Source of the DNA: Adiantum capillus-veneris
Lineage: Eukaryota > Streptophyta > Polypodiopsida > Polypodiales > Pteridaceae
NCBI GenBank assembly: GCA_014529385.2
Contig: CM043959.1
Coordinates: 86,101,029 to 86,165,028, forward strand
Direction: 5' to 3'
Length of the DNA stretch: 64,000 nucleotides
This document shows positions 1 to 9,599 of this stretch, one piece after another. Made by a program: the position numbers and the translations under genes. Under the pieces are notes generated by a model, which made no database searches, was not told the DNA's origin, and saw only the letters and a list, made by a program, of their open reading frames with translations. Positions within the stretch are counted from its first letter, which is position 1, and each line of letters starts with the position of its first letter.

Positions 1-690
1 CATCCCACTTAGGTGGTGAGATAGTTGGCAGAGTGGCTAAGACCTCCTTTACCTTGTTGTAGTGATGTTCGCTTTCCTCGTCGCAAGTGAAAGTTGATCT
101 TTGAGTGAGTTGTTGCATTGGTAGAACAAGTTGTGATAGTAGATGTATGAATCTACTTAAGTACCTCACCTTCTGTAGAAAAGAGACCAGTTGACATGCA
201 GTCGTTGGTGAAGGTAGGGCTATGAGTGCGGACACCTTACTTGGGTCGGCGTTGATACCTCTTGCTGAAATTTCATGGCCTAGTAGAATGACTTTACTCT
301 CCCTAATGTGACATTTATCCACATTAAGTTGCCCACCTAGGCTCTGCAACCTGGCCAAACCTTCAGTTACCTTTTCTAAATGTGAAATACGGGAGCTATA
401 TATACAAAAATCATCAATGAACACTCTTATGGATGTTCCAAAGAACGGATGAAAAACATATGTGACATATCTTTGGAATGTGGCAGCTGCATTTGTGAGA
501 CCAAATGGCATAACCCTGTATGCAAAACAACCCCATGGCGTGATAAAAGTGGTTTTTAGCTGATCTTCCAAGGCTATGCGTATTTGAAAGTATCCAGAAT
601 AACCATCACAGACGGTATAGCATTCAAAACCCGCTACTTCATTCAGAATTTCATCCAAGAAAGGGAGAGGAAAGTGGTCTCTCCAACATA
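1..690 (-). pseudogene. E1 reverse transcriptase (partial)
   Basis: A minus-strand frame without stops from about 690 to the window edge reads as RT: a segment like DHFPLPFLDEIL, then CDGYSGYFQIRIA, FGLTNAAATF, and the catalytic box VFIDDFCIYS near 395-430, then LGHEIS and a thumb region. It is the continuation of the gag-protease ORF but in another frame. At about 690 the normal bridge between the 'GKWRV.V' and 'DHFPLPF' motifs, usually about a dozen residues including a DYR.LN motif, is missing, and the frame changes there. The polymerase is therefore non-functional in this copy. Family assignment is firm; RNase H is not in view. Confidence 0.88.
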
Positions 691-3029
691 GACCCTCCAC
701 TTACCATTCTCTTTAGGCGTCACCACTACGGGTGACACCCATTCTGAGTTTTCTACAGGATAGATGAATCCCGTCTCCAGCAGTTTCCTTACCTCGGCCA
801 AGATTGCCTTTTCTTGTATGACCCCCAGTCGTCGTAGCTTTTTCACAACTGGTTTTACCCCTTCCATCAGCTTAATATGATGTTCCACCACTATAATGCT
901 TGTGATTCTTTCATAGTTGTCAATGAACAGGTTAGGAAATCCCATCAACATTTGCAAAAAATTATCTTTCTCCTCAAGTGTTAATTCCGTAGACAACATA
1001 CCCTTCAACCTACTTCCTCCTAGGCTAGGTGATTTGCTCTCCTCTTCATTGGGTTGCCCTTTTGGTGATGGATCACCAGTTGTGCTTACCCTTTGTGGAT
1101 CCTTCATAATGATACCCATCACATCAATGGAATTGTCACTTTTGTCGGTGGATGTGGTCTCCTCCTCAGAATTGGAAGATTCGCTAGTGGTTTCATCTGC
1201 CGATGTTTCCAGATTCATTTGCTTCTGCTTGCCAATCCTCATGTCATAGTAGATTGTCTCCCCTTTCTTATTGGTCATGCGTAGAAGGCCAGTACCCCAG
1301 TCCTGTTTTGCCTTCATGGCCATCAACCATGGCCTTCCCAAAATTAGTGGATAGCCCTCCCCCTTAGTAGGCATTACAAAAACATCTACCTCTACCTCAG
1401 TGTTGAAAGCTTTGATTTTCACGGCACTTACCACACCCACACACTTTACTTTTGCGTTGTTTGCCATCTTTGCTTTGCATGGAGAAGGCCTGTCAACCTC
1501 GAGCCCTAATCGAAGCATCATAGCTTCGCTCATTACATAGATTTGTGCACCTCCATCAATGTAGGTGTTTCCCACCCTCTTTCCTTTTATGTTTATGTCG
1601 ACAATTGGAAGGATGTCATCCATGTTGCATCCCGAAATTGCTCCGGCTACCTTTGTTTTGGAGCGTCTTGTACTTACCATTTTAGACCATTGTCGCCTTA
1701 CTTTAGGTACAAGATGTAGCAGCTGTGGCCATGTAATCTTCGGTCCTTGCTCTGCCACATGCAATGTTAGATCATAGGGCTTAGAACTTTCCCCTAGCTG
1801 GAAGTCAGTGATGCCCAATTTCTGTCGTGGCCTGAATGGCCTCTTGCTAGTTTCTCCTCTCATGCTTCTCTCATCATCTGATTGTGTAGCTTTCTCCCTC
1901 CTAGCTCTTTTCACAATCATGGCTTCAAGTGGTTCTAAAAAGGTTACCTTATCCTTACCCTTGTCCCTCTCCTTTTCTCTGGGTGGATCCACTACTACGG
2001 CTTTTCCTTCCTCTTCTAGCCTTATGATGTTTACAGGGCAATCAGGTGGTGGGGCTGGTGGAAGAGGTGGAATGGATGCTTGTAGTGGTGTCTGGGGTGG
2101 ACGTAGAATTTGTGTTGGTGGGGTTGGTGCTCGGGGTGGGGGTGTTCTTTCTCTAGGGGGTGACAATTGGTTCCTCCTACCTCCTCTATTATAGTTTTGT
2201 CGTGGTTTGGGACAGTAGTACATACCGTGACCGTCTTCTCCACAGTTGTAGCAATGATACTCCTTGTTTTGTCGTCGTGCTCTTCCAGGGTCTTGATCTC
2301 TTTCTTGACTCCTCCCTTGTTGTATTAAGTGGACATACAAATTCTGCAGTTGGTCAGTAATATGAGCCAACATATCTTGTTGGTCATCTCTTACCCCAAG
2401 AGCCGGTGGTGGTGGTGGAATGATGGTTGTCGTAGTTGCTGGTCGACGTGATGTTGTTATTTCTGCTGACTCGGTTTCTTTGGCTTTCATTCTCAGCTTC
2501 TTGTCCTTAAGGCGAGCAATCTCAACGGCTAACTCGTACGTAGCCGGGAATCTACCTTTCACCTTCTCCTTGAGAAGCGGCCATAAGCCATGTGTCAACG
2601 GATCTTTTTTTAGGAAATCGGGTGCAGCTTCCCCCCTTGCCAGTGACTCAACCCACCGTTCCACAAATCCACAAATTTGGACTCATAGGTGGAATATTCT
2701 AAAAGACCCTCCTGCTTCAAGTCTCTCAACTTGTCCCGCAACTTTTCTGAAGTGGTACCTCCCCCAAAGCGCCTCTTAAAAGCGGTTTTTAAGGGTTCCC
2801 AGTCATCCTTGGTTGCTTGTGGAAGTGCATTGTACCATGATCTAGCTTCTAGCTTCATGAGATGCTTAAAGATTCTAACCCGGGACTCATTCGTATCTTT
2901 GTTGCTCACTACACATGCTACTTCAAAGTCATCTAGGAAGTCTGTTACCAAATCCTCCCCCTTCTTTCCTTTAAATGTTGGAAATGCTACACTTGCCATG
3001 ATTACTGAGAGAGATCTAGAAAGACACAC
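643..3029 (-). pseudogene. E1 gag-protease polyprotein (one frameshift)
   Basis: The gag capsid region starts at ATG 3029 (MCLSRSLSVIMASVAFPTF) and contains the retrotransposon gag core (W.N.L...T...W..LK.AF..RF). One base is missing near 2665 in a run of G after 'FVDLW', which shifts the frame; gag then continues as ERWVESLARGEAAPDFLKK. A CCHC zinc knuckle (CYNCGEDGHGMYYC) lies near 2215-2260, followed by a proline-rich linker. The aspartic protease (DGGAQIYVMSEAM, with ILGRPWL downstream) lies near 1310-1580. The ORF then enters the start of RT (VSPVVVTPKENGKWRV). Gag binds RNA and forms the particle; the protease would mature it. Protease and zinc knuckle residues are intact here. Confidence 0.88.
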
Positions 3030-3083
3030 TGCTTAACTTGCAAAAGTTTTTTTTCTTCTTTACAAGGAGGCGTGTATACACTC

Positions 3084-3302
3084 TTATACTAGGACATAGA
3101 TTAAAACTTCAAACGGTACATTGCCTTGTACCAAAGGTAGGACAAATGGTTGATCTGATGCCAGAACCTCAAAAAATCGCTCACCACCCAACATGGTGTC
3201 AATGACGTGCTGGTAGTGAGCCTTCAAATCCAGTATTACCTTGATTGAGCGTACACGTGTTGGTATGTGTGATCTATCTTGAGGTAGGTTGTACTGATTC
3301 AT
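3084..3302 (-). CDS. E1 leader ORF-C (72 aa, unknown family)
   Basis: A small protein starting at ATG 3302, 17 nt after the stop of leader ORF-B and ending 54 nt before the gag start. I do not recognise it, but it aligns along its length with the ORFs at 13386-13625, 63568-63780 and 63802-64000. Shared features: a central aromatic-Q motif (HYQHVI here, FQRVI or FQQRM in relatives), a glycine-arginine segment (GGERFFEVLAS), then FVLPL and a hydrophobic C-terminus (PFEVLIYVLV). The conserved position between PBS and gag in three elements argues that it is expressed. This is the most diverged copy. No signal peptide or clear transmembrane helix; the pattern suggests alternating beta strands (inference). 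Confidence 0.6.
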   Translation of the reverse strand: MNQYNLPQDRSHIPTRVRSIKVILDLKAHYQHVIDTMLGGERFFEVLASDQPFVLPLVQGNVPFEVLIYVLV

Positions 3303-3319
3303 GTGAAGCTTAGAGGTGC

Positions 3320-3544
3320 TTAGTCACTGTCCAAGCTTGTGGGAGAGGGTGGTGTTCTTTCCTGAAACAAACTCAGTAGATCCCTAGTTTCTCTAGTGAG
3401 AGTGTGAGCCAATGATTCCGTTATCTGTGCTGCAGCATCAGGTGCGACTTGAAAACTGACTGTGATAATTACCTCGGTGACTTGAGTTACCCGATTCTCA
3501 AAGTAGAATAGTGTTGATTCTCTATTGTGTAGAGCTCCTTCCAT
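3320..3544 (-). CDS. E1 leader ORF-B (74 aa, unknown)
   Basis: Starts at ATG 3544 inside the 3' end of leader ORF-A (23-nt overlap, different frame) and ends 17 nt before leader ORF-C. It begins MEGALHNRESTLFYFENRV and ends in a Ser/Pro/Asp-rich tail (PPSPTSLDSD). I do not recognise a domain. It occupies the same slot as the 82-aa ORF at 14201-14449 in E2; both have an aromatic 'FY' followed by a Val-Thr segment, but similarity is too weak to claim homology. Dense packing of overlapping ORFs suggests a polycistronic leader, translated by leaky scanning, re-initiation or spliced messages (inference). Confidence 0.45.
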   Translation of the reverse strand: MEGALHNRESTLFYFENRVTQVTEVIITVSFQVAPDAAAQITESLAHTLTRETRDLLSLFQERTPPSPTSLDSD

Positions 3545-3785
3545 TTTGTTGTTGTGGGTTGGTTGTAGGTTGCGGACATGGTTTCGACCTTCTCCTTCTT
3601 CTTCTTGGCACTTGGCCTATGTATATCCATTGGGTTTGGCGTGTTGGTTGACTCTCCCACTGCAAATCGAGTACCGTTACGCCTGGCACTCGAGCTTCGA
3701 TGGAGAAGCAGAGTTCGTCTAGTTGTGCTTGGAGCTCTTCTTCTTCTGTCGTCACATTAGCAAATCCTGCTAGCCATTCATCCAT
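3522..3785 (-). CDS. E1 leader ORF-A (87 aa, acidic N-terminus, Arg-rich C-terminus)
   Basis: First ORF after the PBS on the minus strand (about 55 nt downstream). It starts MDEWLAGFANVTTEEEELQ and ends in an arginine block (PRRRRRRSKPCP) followed by a Gln/Thr/Pro tail. E2 has a counterpart at 14413-14598 starting MDEWHEEFANWRTEEEEDL and ending RQRRRVRRRS, so the acidic start, basic end and position are all conserved while the middle has diverged. The basic tail could bind RNA or act as a nuclear localisation signal (inference). I know no named family with this pattern. Confidence 0.58.
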   Translation of the reverse strand: MDEWLAGFANVTTEEEELQAQLDELCFSIEARVPGVTVLDLQWESQPTRQTQWIYIGQVPRRRRRRSKPCPQPTTNPQQQNGRSSTQ

Positions 3786-3839
3786 TCACAATAGTTTAGG
3801 GGTTTCAGTCTTGTAAACTGAAGGGTTTCATCAAAAGAT

Positions 3840-3856
3840 CCTCAGTGGGGGCACCA
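3840..3856 (-). other. E1 primer-binding site
   Basis: On the minus strand, two bases after the LTR end, the sequence reads TGGTGCCCCCACTGAG. The same 12-base core (TGGTGCCCCCAC) sits at the same place in E2 (14652-14667) and E4 (63496-63507). It begins with TGG as required for pairing with a tRNA CCA end, but is neither the initiator-Met site (TGGTATCAGAGC) nor an exact match to any plant tRNA 3' end I can recall, so the primer tRNA is not assigned. Confidence 0.75.
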
Positions 3857-4058
3857 AATGACGGGAGCAAAGCAAACCCCGAACCTGGACGGCCTCTAAA
3901 ACATCGGGGACCGAATGGCGCGCCTTGAGCCTGTCATGGTAAAGCAAACAGGGGGCACCACCTAGCTTCAGCGGCTAGGACGCAAACAACACACCACCAT
4001 AACAAAGTTTTCATCCAAGAGAGATGGATGCTTGGGAGCAATGATGAAGAGGAAAGGG

Positions 4059-4061
<3 letters not shown>

Positions 4062-4101
<40 letters not shown>
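4062..4101. repeat. (GA)n microsatellite in E1 LTR
   Basis: About 20 GA units, uninterrupted, inside the R-U5 part of the E1 LTR. On the transcribed (minus) strand this is a CT tract. Confidence 0.9.
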
Positions 4102-4104
<3 letters not shown>

Positions 4105-4587
4105 TGAGGGAGGGGGTATAGCGGCTTAGTACTTAGGCACCACAAAAGGATGGCGAATCCGCACACCTTTCACACATACACAAGCTCACTCCAAACACAA
4201 GACTAGGTGGCGATTCCGCACACCTCACATGGGCAAAACATTGCAAGAAAACATACTCACAAAACCTCAAGCTTTATTTAGAGAATAAGGCGATGAAATG
4301 GGGAGCATAGGGTAGGGGAATGAGAAGGGAGAGCGTGGTAGAGCACATGGCGGATAGGTGGGAGTTGATGGCGAAGACTCGCATGAGGGTTACGGCCATC
4401 ATCCTTCATTTAGTTTCCCTTCATCTTCCATAGCCCAAGGGTGTAGAGGTCATGCTTAAGACGAGCATGGTGATTGCGGTGATGGTGATGGTGTGGGTGT
4501 GGGTGTGTGTGTGTGCACTAGGCACACACAGTGCATAGTGTACTCTTTGGTGATGGTGTGTATCCTTAGTGTGATGGTGACCCCTCT

Positions 4588-4596
4588 TTATATAGG
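4588..4596 (-). promoter_or_regulatory. E1 LTR TATA box
   Basis: The minus strand reads CTATATAAAG in a GC-rich setting, about 730 nt upstream of the PBS. Position and sequence fit the core promoter that starts the genomic RNA of E1. Confidence 0.6.
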
Positions 4597-4660
4597 GGAG
4601 GAGGGGGGAGAAATTATAGAATTTAGAAATGAAGAAATCATTATCTACATAGGCCATGTG

Positions 4661-5465
4661 ACTGTGGGCCCCACTTGTCTGGCTGTGTGTATATGTGCCA
4701 GAACAGCAGTCTCATGAGAGAGAGACTAAGAGAGAGAGATGGGTTGATGAAAAAAAGTGAGAGGTGACATGGAGAATAAATTAATTACAAGAGGGGAGAG
4801 AGGGGAGTGTGTTCAGAGGGGAATCTGTGTGCAGATGTGTGTGAACACAAGAAAAATCAGGTAACCACCGGGTGGGGATGGGTCTGTGGGCACCTTTTCC
4901 AGTGAAACTGAGTGTGTGTGAGTGTGGGGGAGGTTATTTAGCTACAAGACAAGAGACATGGTGCCCTTTAGAGAGAGAGGGGGGTATTTGGGTCATGGGA
5001 TATGATAGGAGAGAGAAAGAGGGGGTGGGGTATACTATTTTGGAAGATAGGGTAAGTTGCATGTGAGTTAGGGTGCATTATTGGTGAGTTATAATGCATT
5101 ATTGGTGAGAGGTGGGTAGCTTGAGGGGAGAGAGAAAGGAGAAAGGACAAGGGGAAGAGAGAGGGGGTTGACCTTTTGAGTGGAGGAGAGGAAAAGGGAC
5201 ACCCGGCGGGGCAACATTGAAGAAAAATGAGGCAAGGTGGGGATGGGCTACCCCGAAGGCATGAGGTGGCCTATTTTACCTTTCTTATATATTTACATAA
5301 TCATACTTTATTTTTTTTCTTACTTTTTTCCAATGCCTTTTATCACTCCCTCCCTAAGAGGGGGTTTTCATGGGGTGGGGACGAGAGAAGAGGGGTATGG
5401 GTGCTTGGCTTGTGAAAAACCCCCATCAGCGTGTATGTATTTTTACCAACGCGCCCGCACGGGCT

Positions 5466-5468
<3 letters not shown>
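4661..5468. other. Purine-rich non-coding stretch
   Basis: G/A-rich, with many short GAGA, GTGTGTG and GGGG runs and no coding signal. It may be the U3 part of the E1 LTR. Open frames here are low-complexity artefacts. Confidence 0.6.
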
Positions 5469-5557
<89 letters not shown>

Positions 5558-5670
5558 CTTTGAGGCGGGTTCCCACCGTGGGGGGGGAAGAGAGTGAGAG
5601 AGAGTGTGTGAGTGGAGGGGGATAGGGGGAGGGAATAGGATAGGGAAAGAATGGCTATGTGGAGGGGAGT

Positions 5671-5748
<78 letters not shown>

Positions 5749-5901
5749 GGGAAGATAGGGGGGGGGGGGGGTGTTAGGCCGGTGGTCTGGCAGGACTGGG
5801 AAAAAAACAGGGGGGGGTATGGAGAGTGAGGCCGAAGGGGTGGGGACAAGAGGGGAGATGGGGTATAGTATGGCGGCCCGCCATAGCTGGAATATGGACG
5901 A

Positions 5902-5971
<70 letters not shown>
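5469..5971. repeat. Three long (GA)n tracts with spacers
   Basis: Uninterrupted GA tracts lie at 5469-5551, 5671-5746 and 5906-5971. The first and third end in the same word (GAGAGTATT), and spacers share GGGG-rich sequence, so the block looks like repeated duplication of a GA-containing unit. An odd palindrome TGGCGGCCCGCCA occurs at 5871-5883 and again at 6010-6022, with a degraded third copy near 6101. The Ser-Leu and Arg-Glu repeat ORFs across here are artefacts of the dinucleotide. Confidence 0.9.
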
Positions 5972-5976
<5 letters not shown>

Positions 5977-6202
5977 TGAAAGAGAGGGAGACAAAATATA
6001 CAAAATGCGTGGCGGCCCGCCAGAGGGTGTGACAGAGTATCCCGGCAGTAGGAGCGAGAGAGGCTCTGTCTTCTGGCGATAATGGAGAGGTGTGACCAAA
6101 TTGGTGGCGCCCCGCTAGTGGTTAAGCCTAAAGGATGGTGAATGGTAAATAAATTTTTCCTTTTTTTGTTTTTTCTTTGGTAATATGCCATCCCCTTCTT
6201 AG

Positions 6203-6779
6203 GGTATGGTTCATGCGGTCGCTGTTTTGAAAACCGGTCGTCACTACCTTAGTGGCACTTTACATCTTGGCTTGTTTTATCACAAGGGAGAATCATTGCA
6301 GCCAGACTTACATGCTATTTCGGACTTAGATTGGGCTGGTTTTTTTGACACGCGATTGTACTCATGTGGTTTTTGTTTCATGCTTGGTTGTTCATGTATA
6401 TCATGGTTGAGCAAGAAGAAACCTACTGTGGCCACTTCTAGTTGTGAGGCTGAGTAAAGGGCAGTCTTCACAGCTACGATTGAGTGTGTATGGCTCAAAC
6501 GCCTTATGGCTGATCTGGGTGTTGGACAGGACACTCCCAACACTATCTACATTGACAGTCAGAGCGCATTAGCAGTTGCGAGGAACCCCTTTCCATGCTC
6601 CTACAAAGAACATTGAGGTGCATTACCACTATGTCGGGGAGAGGCTCTCAGCACAAGAGATCAACTTGGCTTATGTGCCAACACAGGAAAACCTAGCAGA
6701 TCTTTTCACAAAGGCATTGTCTCATGAGAATCTCAAAGCTTTCCGCAAAGCATTGGGCTTACTCCCCTTTGTGGACTGA
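6203..6779 (+). pseudogene. Ty1/copia RNase H / pol C-terminus (5'-truncated)
   Basis: The frame reads the end of a copia pol: a YLSGTLHLGLFY-like motif, SDLDWAGFFDTR, then SWLSKKKPTVATSSCEAE, VWLKRLMADLG, IYIDSQSALAVARNP, EVHYHYVGERL, INLAYVPTQENLADLFTKAL and LGLLPFVD with a stop at 6779. These are the classic copia RNase H landmarks. It is broken by an in-frame stop (TAA, near 6455) after 'CEAE' and a frameshift near 6590. Nothing upstream of RNase H remains, so this is the 3' stump of an element whose 3' LTR follows. Confidence 0.9.
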
Positions 6780-6854
6780 TCATGTCCTCAGGGCATGGAA
6801 CTTCCCTTTACTCATGTGCCAGCTCTCGTTCACCGCATCACTCCAAAGGGGATT

Positions 6855-7081
6855 TGTTACCATATACATGTGGTAGTGATGTGTGTGAACACACTAGGAC
6901 CGCCCGGGCATTTTTTCCCTCTTTAAGAGGTTTTTCCCCCCGTACATTGTATATACGCCCATCACTCTAGGGCTATCTCTCTTTTCATTGCACACTAAGT
7001 AATATACTCTTTGTTGTGTGCCTTGAGCTTCCTTAGTCTTCTCCAAGCTATGTGTGTTTTCCTACAACCCTAATTCCAACA
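6855..7081 (+). repeat. Copia 3' LTR (about 227 bp)
   Basis: A short polypurine tract (CCAAAGGGGATT) precedes TGTTACCATATACATGTGG, and the block ends ...TAATTCCAACA, giving TG...CA termini. It lies 75 bp after the pol stop. The sequence right after it changes to a gypsy-like LTR remnant, which supports the end point. The 5' LTR and target duplication are lost with the truncated left side. Confidence 0.7.
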
Positions 7082-7300
7082 TTTTTGTCACTCTTCTTAG
7101 TTGGGATGAAAACTCTCTTGCATCCTAGTTTGCATCTCCATAACTAGGTGATGGCCCTTCTCTTGTTGGGTTTGGTTGTGTGGTTTGTTGTTGTCTTTTG
7201 TGCTTGTAGTTACACGAGCCCAAATTGAGCAACACGAGAGCCTTGAGGAGGTTGTTTAGAGGTGGCTTCTCTTGTTTCCATCCTCAAACCACCTATACAC
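7082..7300 (+). repeat. Fragment of an E4-family LTR 3' end
   Basis: This stretch resembles the last ~180 bp of the E4 LTR at 63300-63490: shared words include 'tcctagttt/cgc', 'aactaggtg', 'gtttgttgtt', 'gagcaacacgagagccttgagg' and 'cctcaaaccacct'. It lies directly against the copia LTR end, so the copia element probably inserted into an older E4-type LTR. Confidence 0.55.
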
Positions 7301-7532
7301 AAAGCTAACTATTTACAATGCACATGTTGTCCACCATACTTGAAACCCAATATCATGCTAGCAAAGCTTCTAAATGCATGTGTTTATGCTTATTTATACA
7401 CATGTCCATGCATATACACACTTTATATATGCCAAAAGTTTGTTATCATCATTGCCCACCCTCTAGGTTGATAAAGACTATTTGCGTGTGGAACCACATC
7501 CCTTACAAAATATTTATTCAATATATAGTCAT

Positions 7533-7775
7533 TTATTTTGGAGCGCAAAGGTTCACCAAATAGTTTTCCAGCCCATATGCGCCATTCAAAAAAACATTTT
7601 TCACTCTGTATGGCCCAATCCATTTGTCCCTCAACTTCTCTTTACAAGTGAAATCCAAGCTAGAATCATATTTCATTACAAGATCTCCCTGTATAATCTC
7701 TTTCTTTGGCATCCTCTTATTCATTTTCTCCATCCATGTCTCTGTCGGTCTATATAGGAACATATTTGAGTCCAA
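7533..7775 (-). pseudogene. Gypsy integrase C-terminal fragment
   Basis: The 80-residue frame contains GDLVMKYDSS...KEKLRDKWIGPYRVKNVFLNGAYGLE, the GPY/F-type C-terminal domain of Ty3/gypsy integrases. The catalytic core and everything else of pol are absent. It is an isolated relic; lineage cannot be assigned from this piece. Confidence 0.7.
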
Positions 7776-8613
7776 ACAAGAAGTAAAAGCTCACAAATCT
7801 TCTAAAGGAATACAAGGACCTGTTCACTTGGTCATATAGAGACCTAGGAAAATTTGGACCCTCAAAGGGGCCGTAGAAGGAGGTTTCACTTTGCCTCTCT
7901 TGTCCAAAGTGGGCAACCCGATGAAGTACATAAATGCTTTGTCACCACTCGAAACCTCCTCTGACACTACTCTGAACCTCCACTGTCAATACTTTACCAT
8001 AAATCTCTACCGCTAAATTAATTTTTAACTTTTTTCTCCCTACCATAACAAGTACCGCGCATATCCCTTACCGATCTACCCATAGCTCTATTAAACCCAA
8101 ACCAATCTCTAAAATCCTGCCATAAGTATTACCTTATTTTTGGTAAGGCTCATGCACTCCAACTTTCAGCTTAAACCCTCCCAACTCAACCAACTCACCC
8201 GAGTTGATTCCCTTTTTTTTTTTTCCCTCTTAAAACCTATGACTAAAAAGGCTCACCCTTAACATTCATTCTCATGTCACTTTCACACACAAGTAGACTT
8301 AAGTCTTGTGAATTCGAATTTCAAAGTTCAAAACCTACTTCCCCCTTTTTTTCAAACACCTTCCCTCCCAAACTCAACCTACTTAAACCAACCCCTACTC
8401 CCTTCCCAAAACTTCTTTACAATCTCCAAACCCCCTAGAAACACCACTGATGAGCTCTCTAAAGAGAGAAACGCGTTTGGTTTCTTCCTCCCCCAAACTT
8501 TGCCCAAACACCCCCCCCCCCAACCCCACACACACACACGCATGAAGCTAGAGTGTTCCGCATGCTTGGTCCTTCTAGATTTATCTACTTCTAGATTTAT
8601 CTACTTATGAAAA
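7776..8613. other. Non-coding relic sequence
   Basis: No coding frame that I can support. It holds a run of C near 8511-8521, short CA repeats, and a tandem 18-bp word 'ttctagatttatctac' just before the E3 LTR. I see no gene. Confidence 0.5.
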
Positions 8614-9591
8614 TGCCAAGAGAGTGTTGATGTAGGCTTCTATCTCACAAGCTTGGAGTAGGTGATGAGCTCTCCATTAAAGCTTGGGAAGAGATAGTCT
8701 TCTTTGCTTCACACATAGACTGTGTGTGAGTGTGTGTGTGATAATGCCTTGCACAAATCAGCCCCCCCTCCCTCTTGGGAGAGCCCTCTTGCTAAATGCT
8801 CTTGCTCTCATCCCATTCGACCTCCCCAGGGCTAGCCTATCACCATTAAGCAGCATAAGTGATAGCCTTCTGACATGTGTCCCCCTTTCCCCTTTTGTGA
8901 GAGCTTTAGGTAATTAAATAATTAAACTAAACTCTCATGGGAACCCTTTTCCTCCTGGCCAATAGGAATCAGGCAAGCCATTGGGCTCATGAATGCTCAT
9001 TGGACCCCTTGGGAGACTGTCCAATAGTCTTCTAGGAGAATTAATTCTCATTGGTTTCTTTTATTAAATGTTTTTAAATTAATTAAACTAGATTTACTCT
9101 AGCTTAATTCTCATTGGTCCACTTCAAGGGTCATCCAATAGAAACTGGGCACAACTTGTGGGCATCTGGCCTAGGGAGCTGACATGTGTCCCTAATTCCC
9201 TTTGTGTAAAGGGAGTCTGTGTGTGTGTGTGTGACTTTCTCTCTCATCCCATACCTTTAGGGCTCACCCCCTCCCATGTAGGGATTGCAAAGACTTTTTT
9301 GGTACACACAAAGCATCCAATTTCCCCTAGGGTTGACCTTTGGACACAACCTTTGAATTTTGGAACCTTAGCATTTTGGAAGTCTTAATGGGCTGAACCT
9401 TAGGGTCTTTTTAGCCCATTGTTGCACATGGCTCTTTTGCAGATGCCCCCCCCCCTTTGGATCCCTATTGTGGCCGGTCTGCTAGCTTCACCAATATTCT
9501 AACCTTTTCTCCCCTGGCACTTCCCCACATTAAATGATCAGTTTAATATGAGAAAGTCATTTAGGAGAATTAGATATTGATTATTATGACA
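8614..9591 (-). repeat. E3 3' LTR (truncated at its outer end)
   Basis: Nearly identical to 22450-23451. It ends at 9591 with TTATGACA on the plus strand (TGTCATAATAATC on the minus strand, the LTR start). On the left it stops at 8614, where the match to the right LTR ends; the right LTR has 588 bp more before its PBS side, so the outer part of this copy has been lost. The right copy carries a 24-bp duplication (around 23300) absent here. Confidence 0.88.
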
Positions 9592-9594
9592 TTA

Positions 9595-9599
9595 CCTCT
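9595..9599. other. Left target-site duplication of E2 (cctct)
   Basis: The five bases before the E2 LTR are cctct, repeated exactly after its other end at 16167-16171. Removing E2 rejoins the E3 polypurine tract, which supports the call. Confidence 0.85.

Larger units (their letters stand above)
1..3858 (-). mobile_element. Ty3/gypsy element E1, internal region, truncated by window edge
   Basis: Read on the minus strand the order is PBS (3840-3856), three small leader ORFs (3785-3084), gag with zinc knuckle, aspartic protease, then reverse transcriptase running off the left edge. Protease followed by RT, and the FIDD form of the RT active site, are typical of plant Ty3/gypsy elements. RNase H and integrase would lie outside the window. 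Gag and protease are clearly homologous to E2 (10706-13312), so the two belong to one lineage. One frameshift in gag and a deletion in RT make this copy defective. Confidence 0.9.
3859..4660 (-). repeat. E1 5' LTR (inner end certain, outer end not located)
   Basis: The LTR begins on the plus strand with TGACGGGAGCAAAGC directly next to the PBS, the same layout as the E2 LTR (TGATAGCGGG). A TATA box for minus-strand transcription lies at 4588-4596, so R-U5 is roughly 3859-4560 and U3 lies to the right. No second LTR is in the window, so the outer boundary cannot be set; it may extend into the GA-rich sequence up to about 6.19 kb. Confidence 0.6.

Noticed and set aside
1808-2194. Plus-strand 128-codon ORF and its neighbours
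   Set aside because: Antisense shadow of E1 gag and its proline-rich linker.
5343-6191. Several 60-180 codon ORFs rich in Ser-Leu or Arg-Glu
   Set aside because: They are translations of GA/CT dinucleotide tracts in all frames, not proteins.
8445-8475. CTGATGAG...GAGAGAAAC resembling a hammerhead ribozyme core
   Set aside because: The pair next to the core (G10.1 with C11.1) would be G-A, and stems I and III cannot be closed from the flanks.
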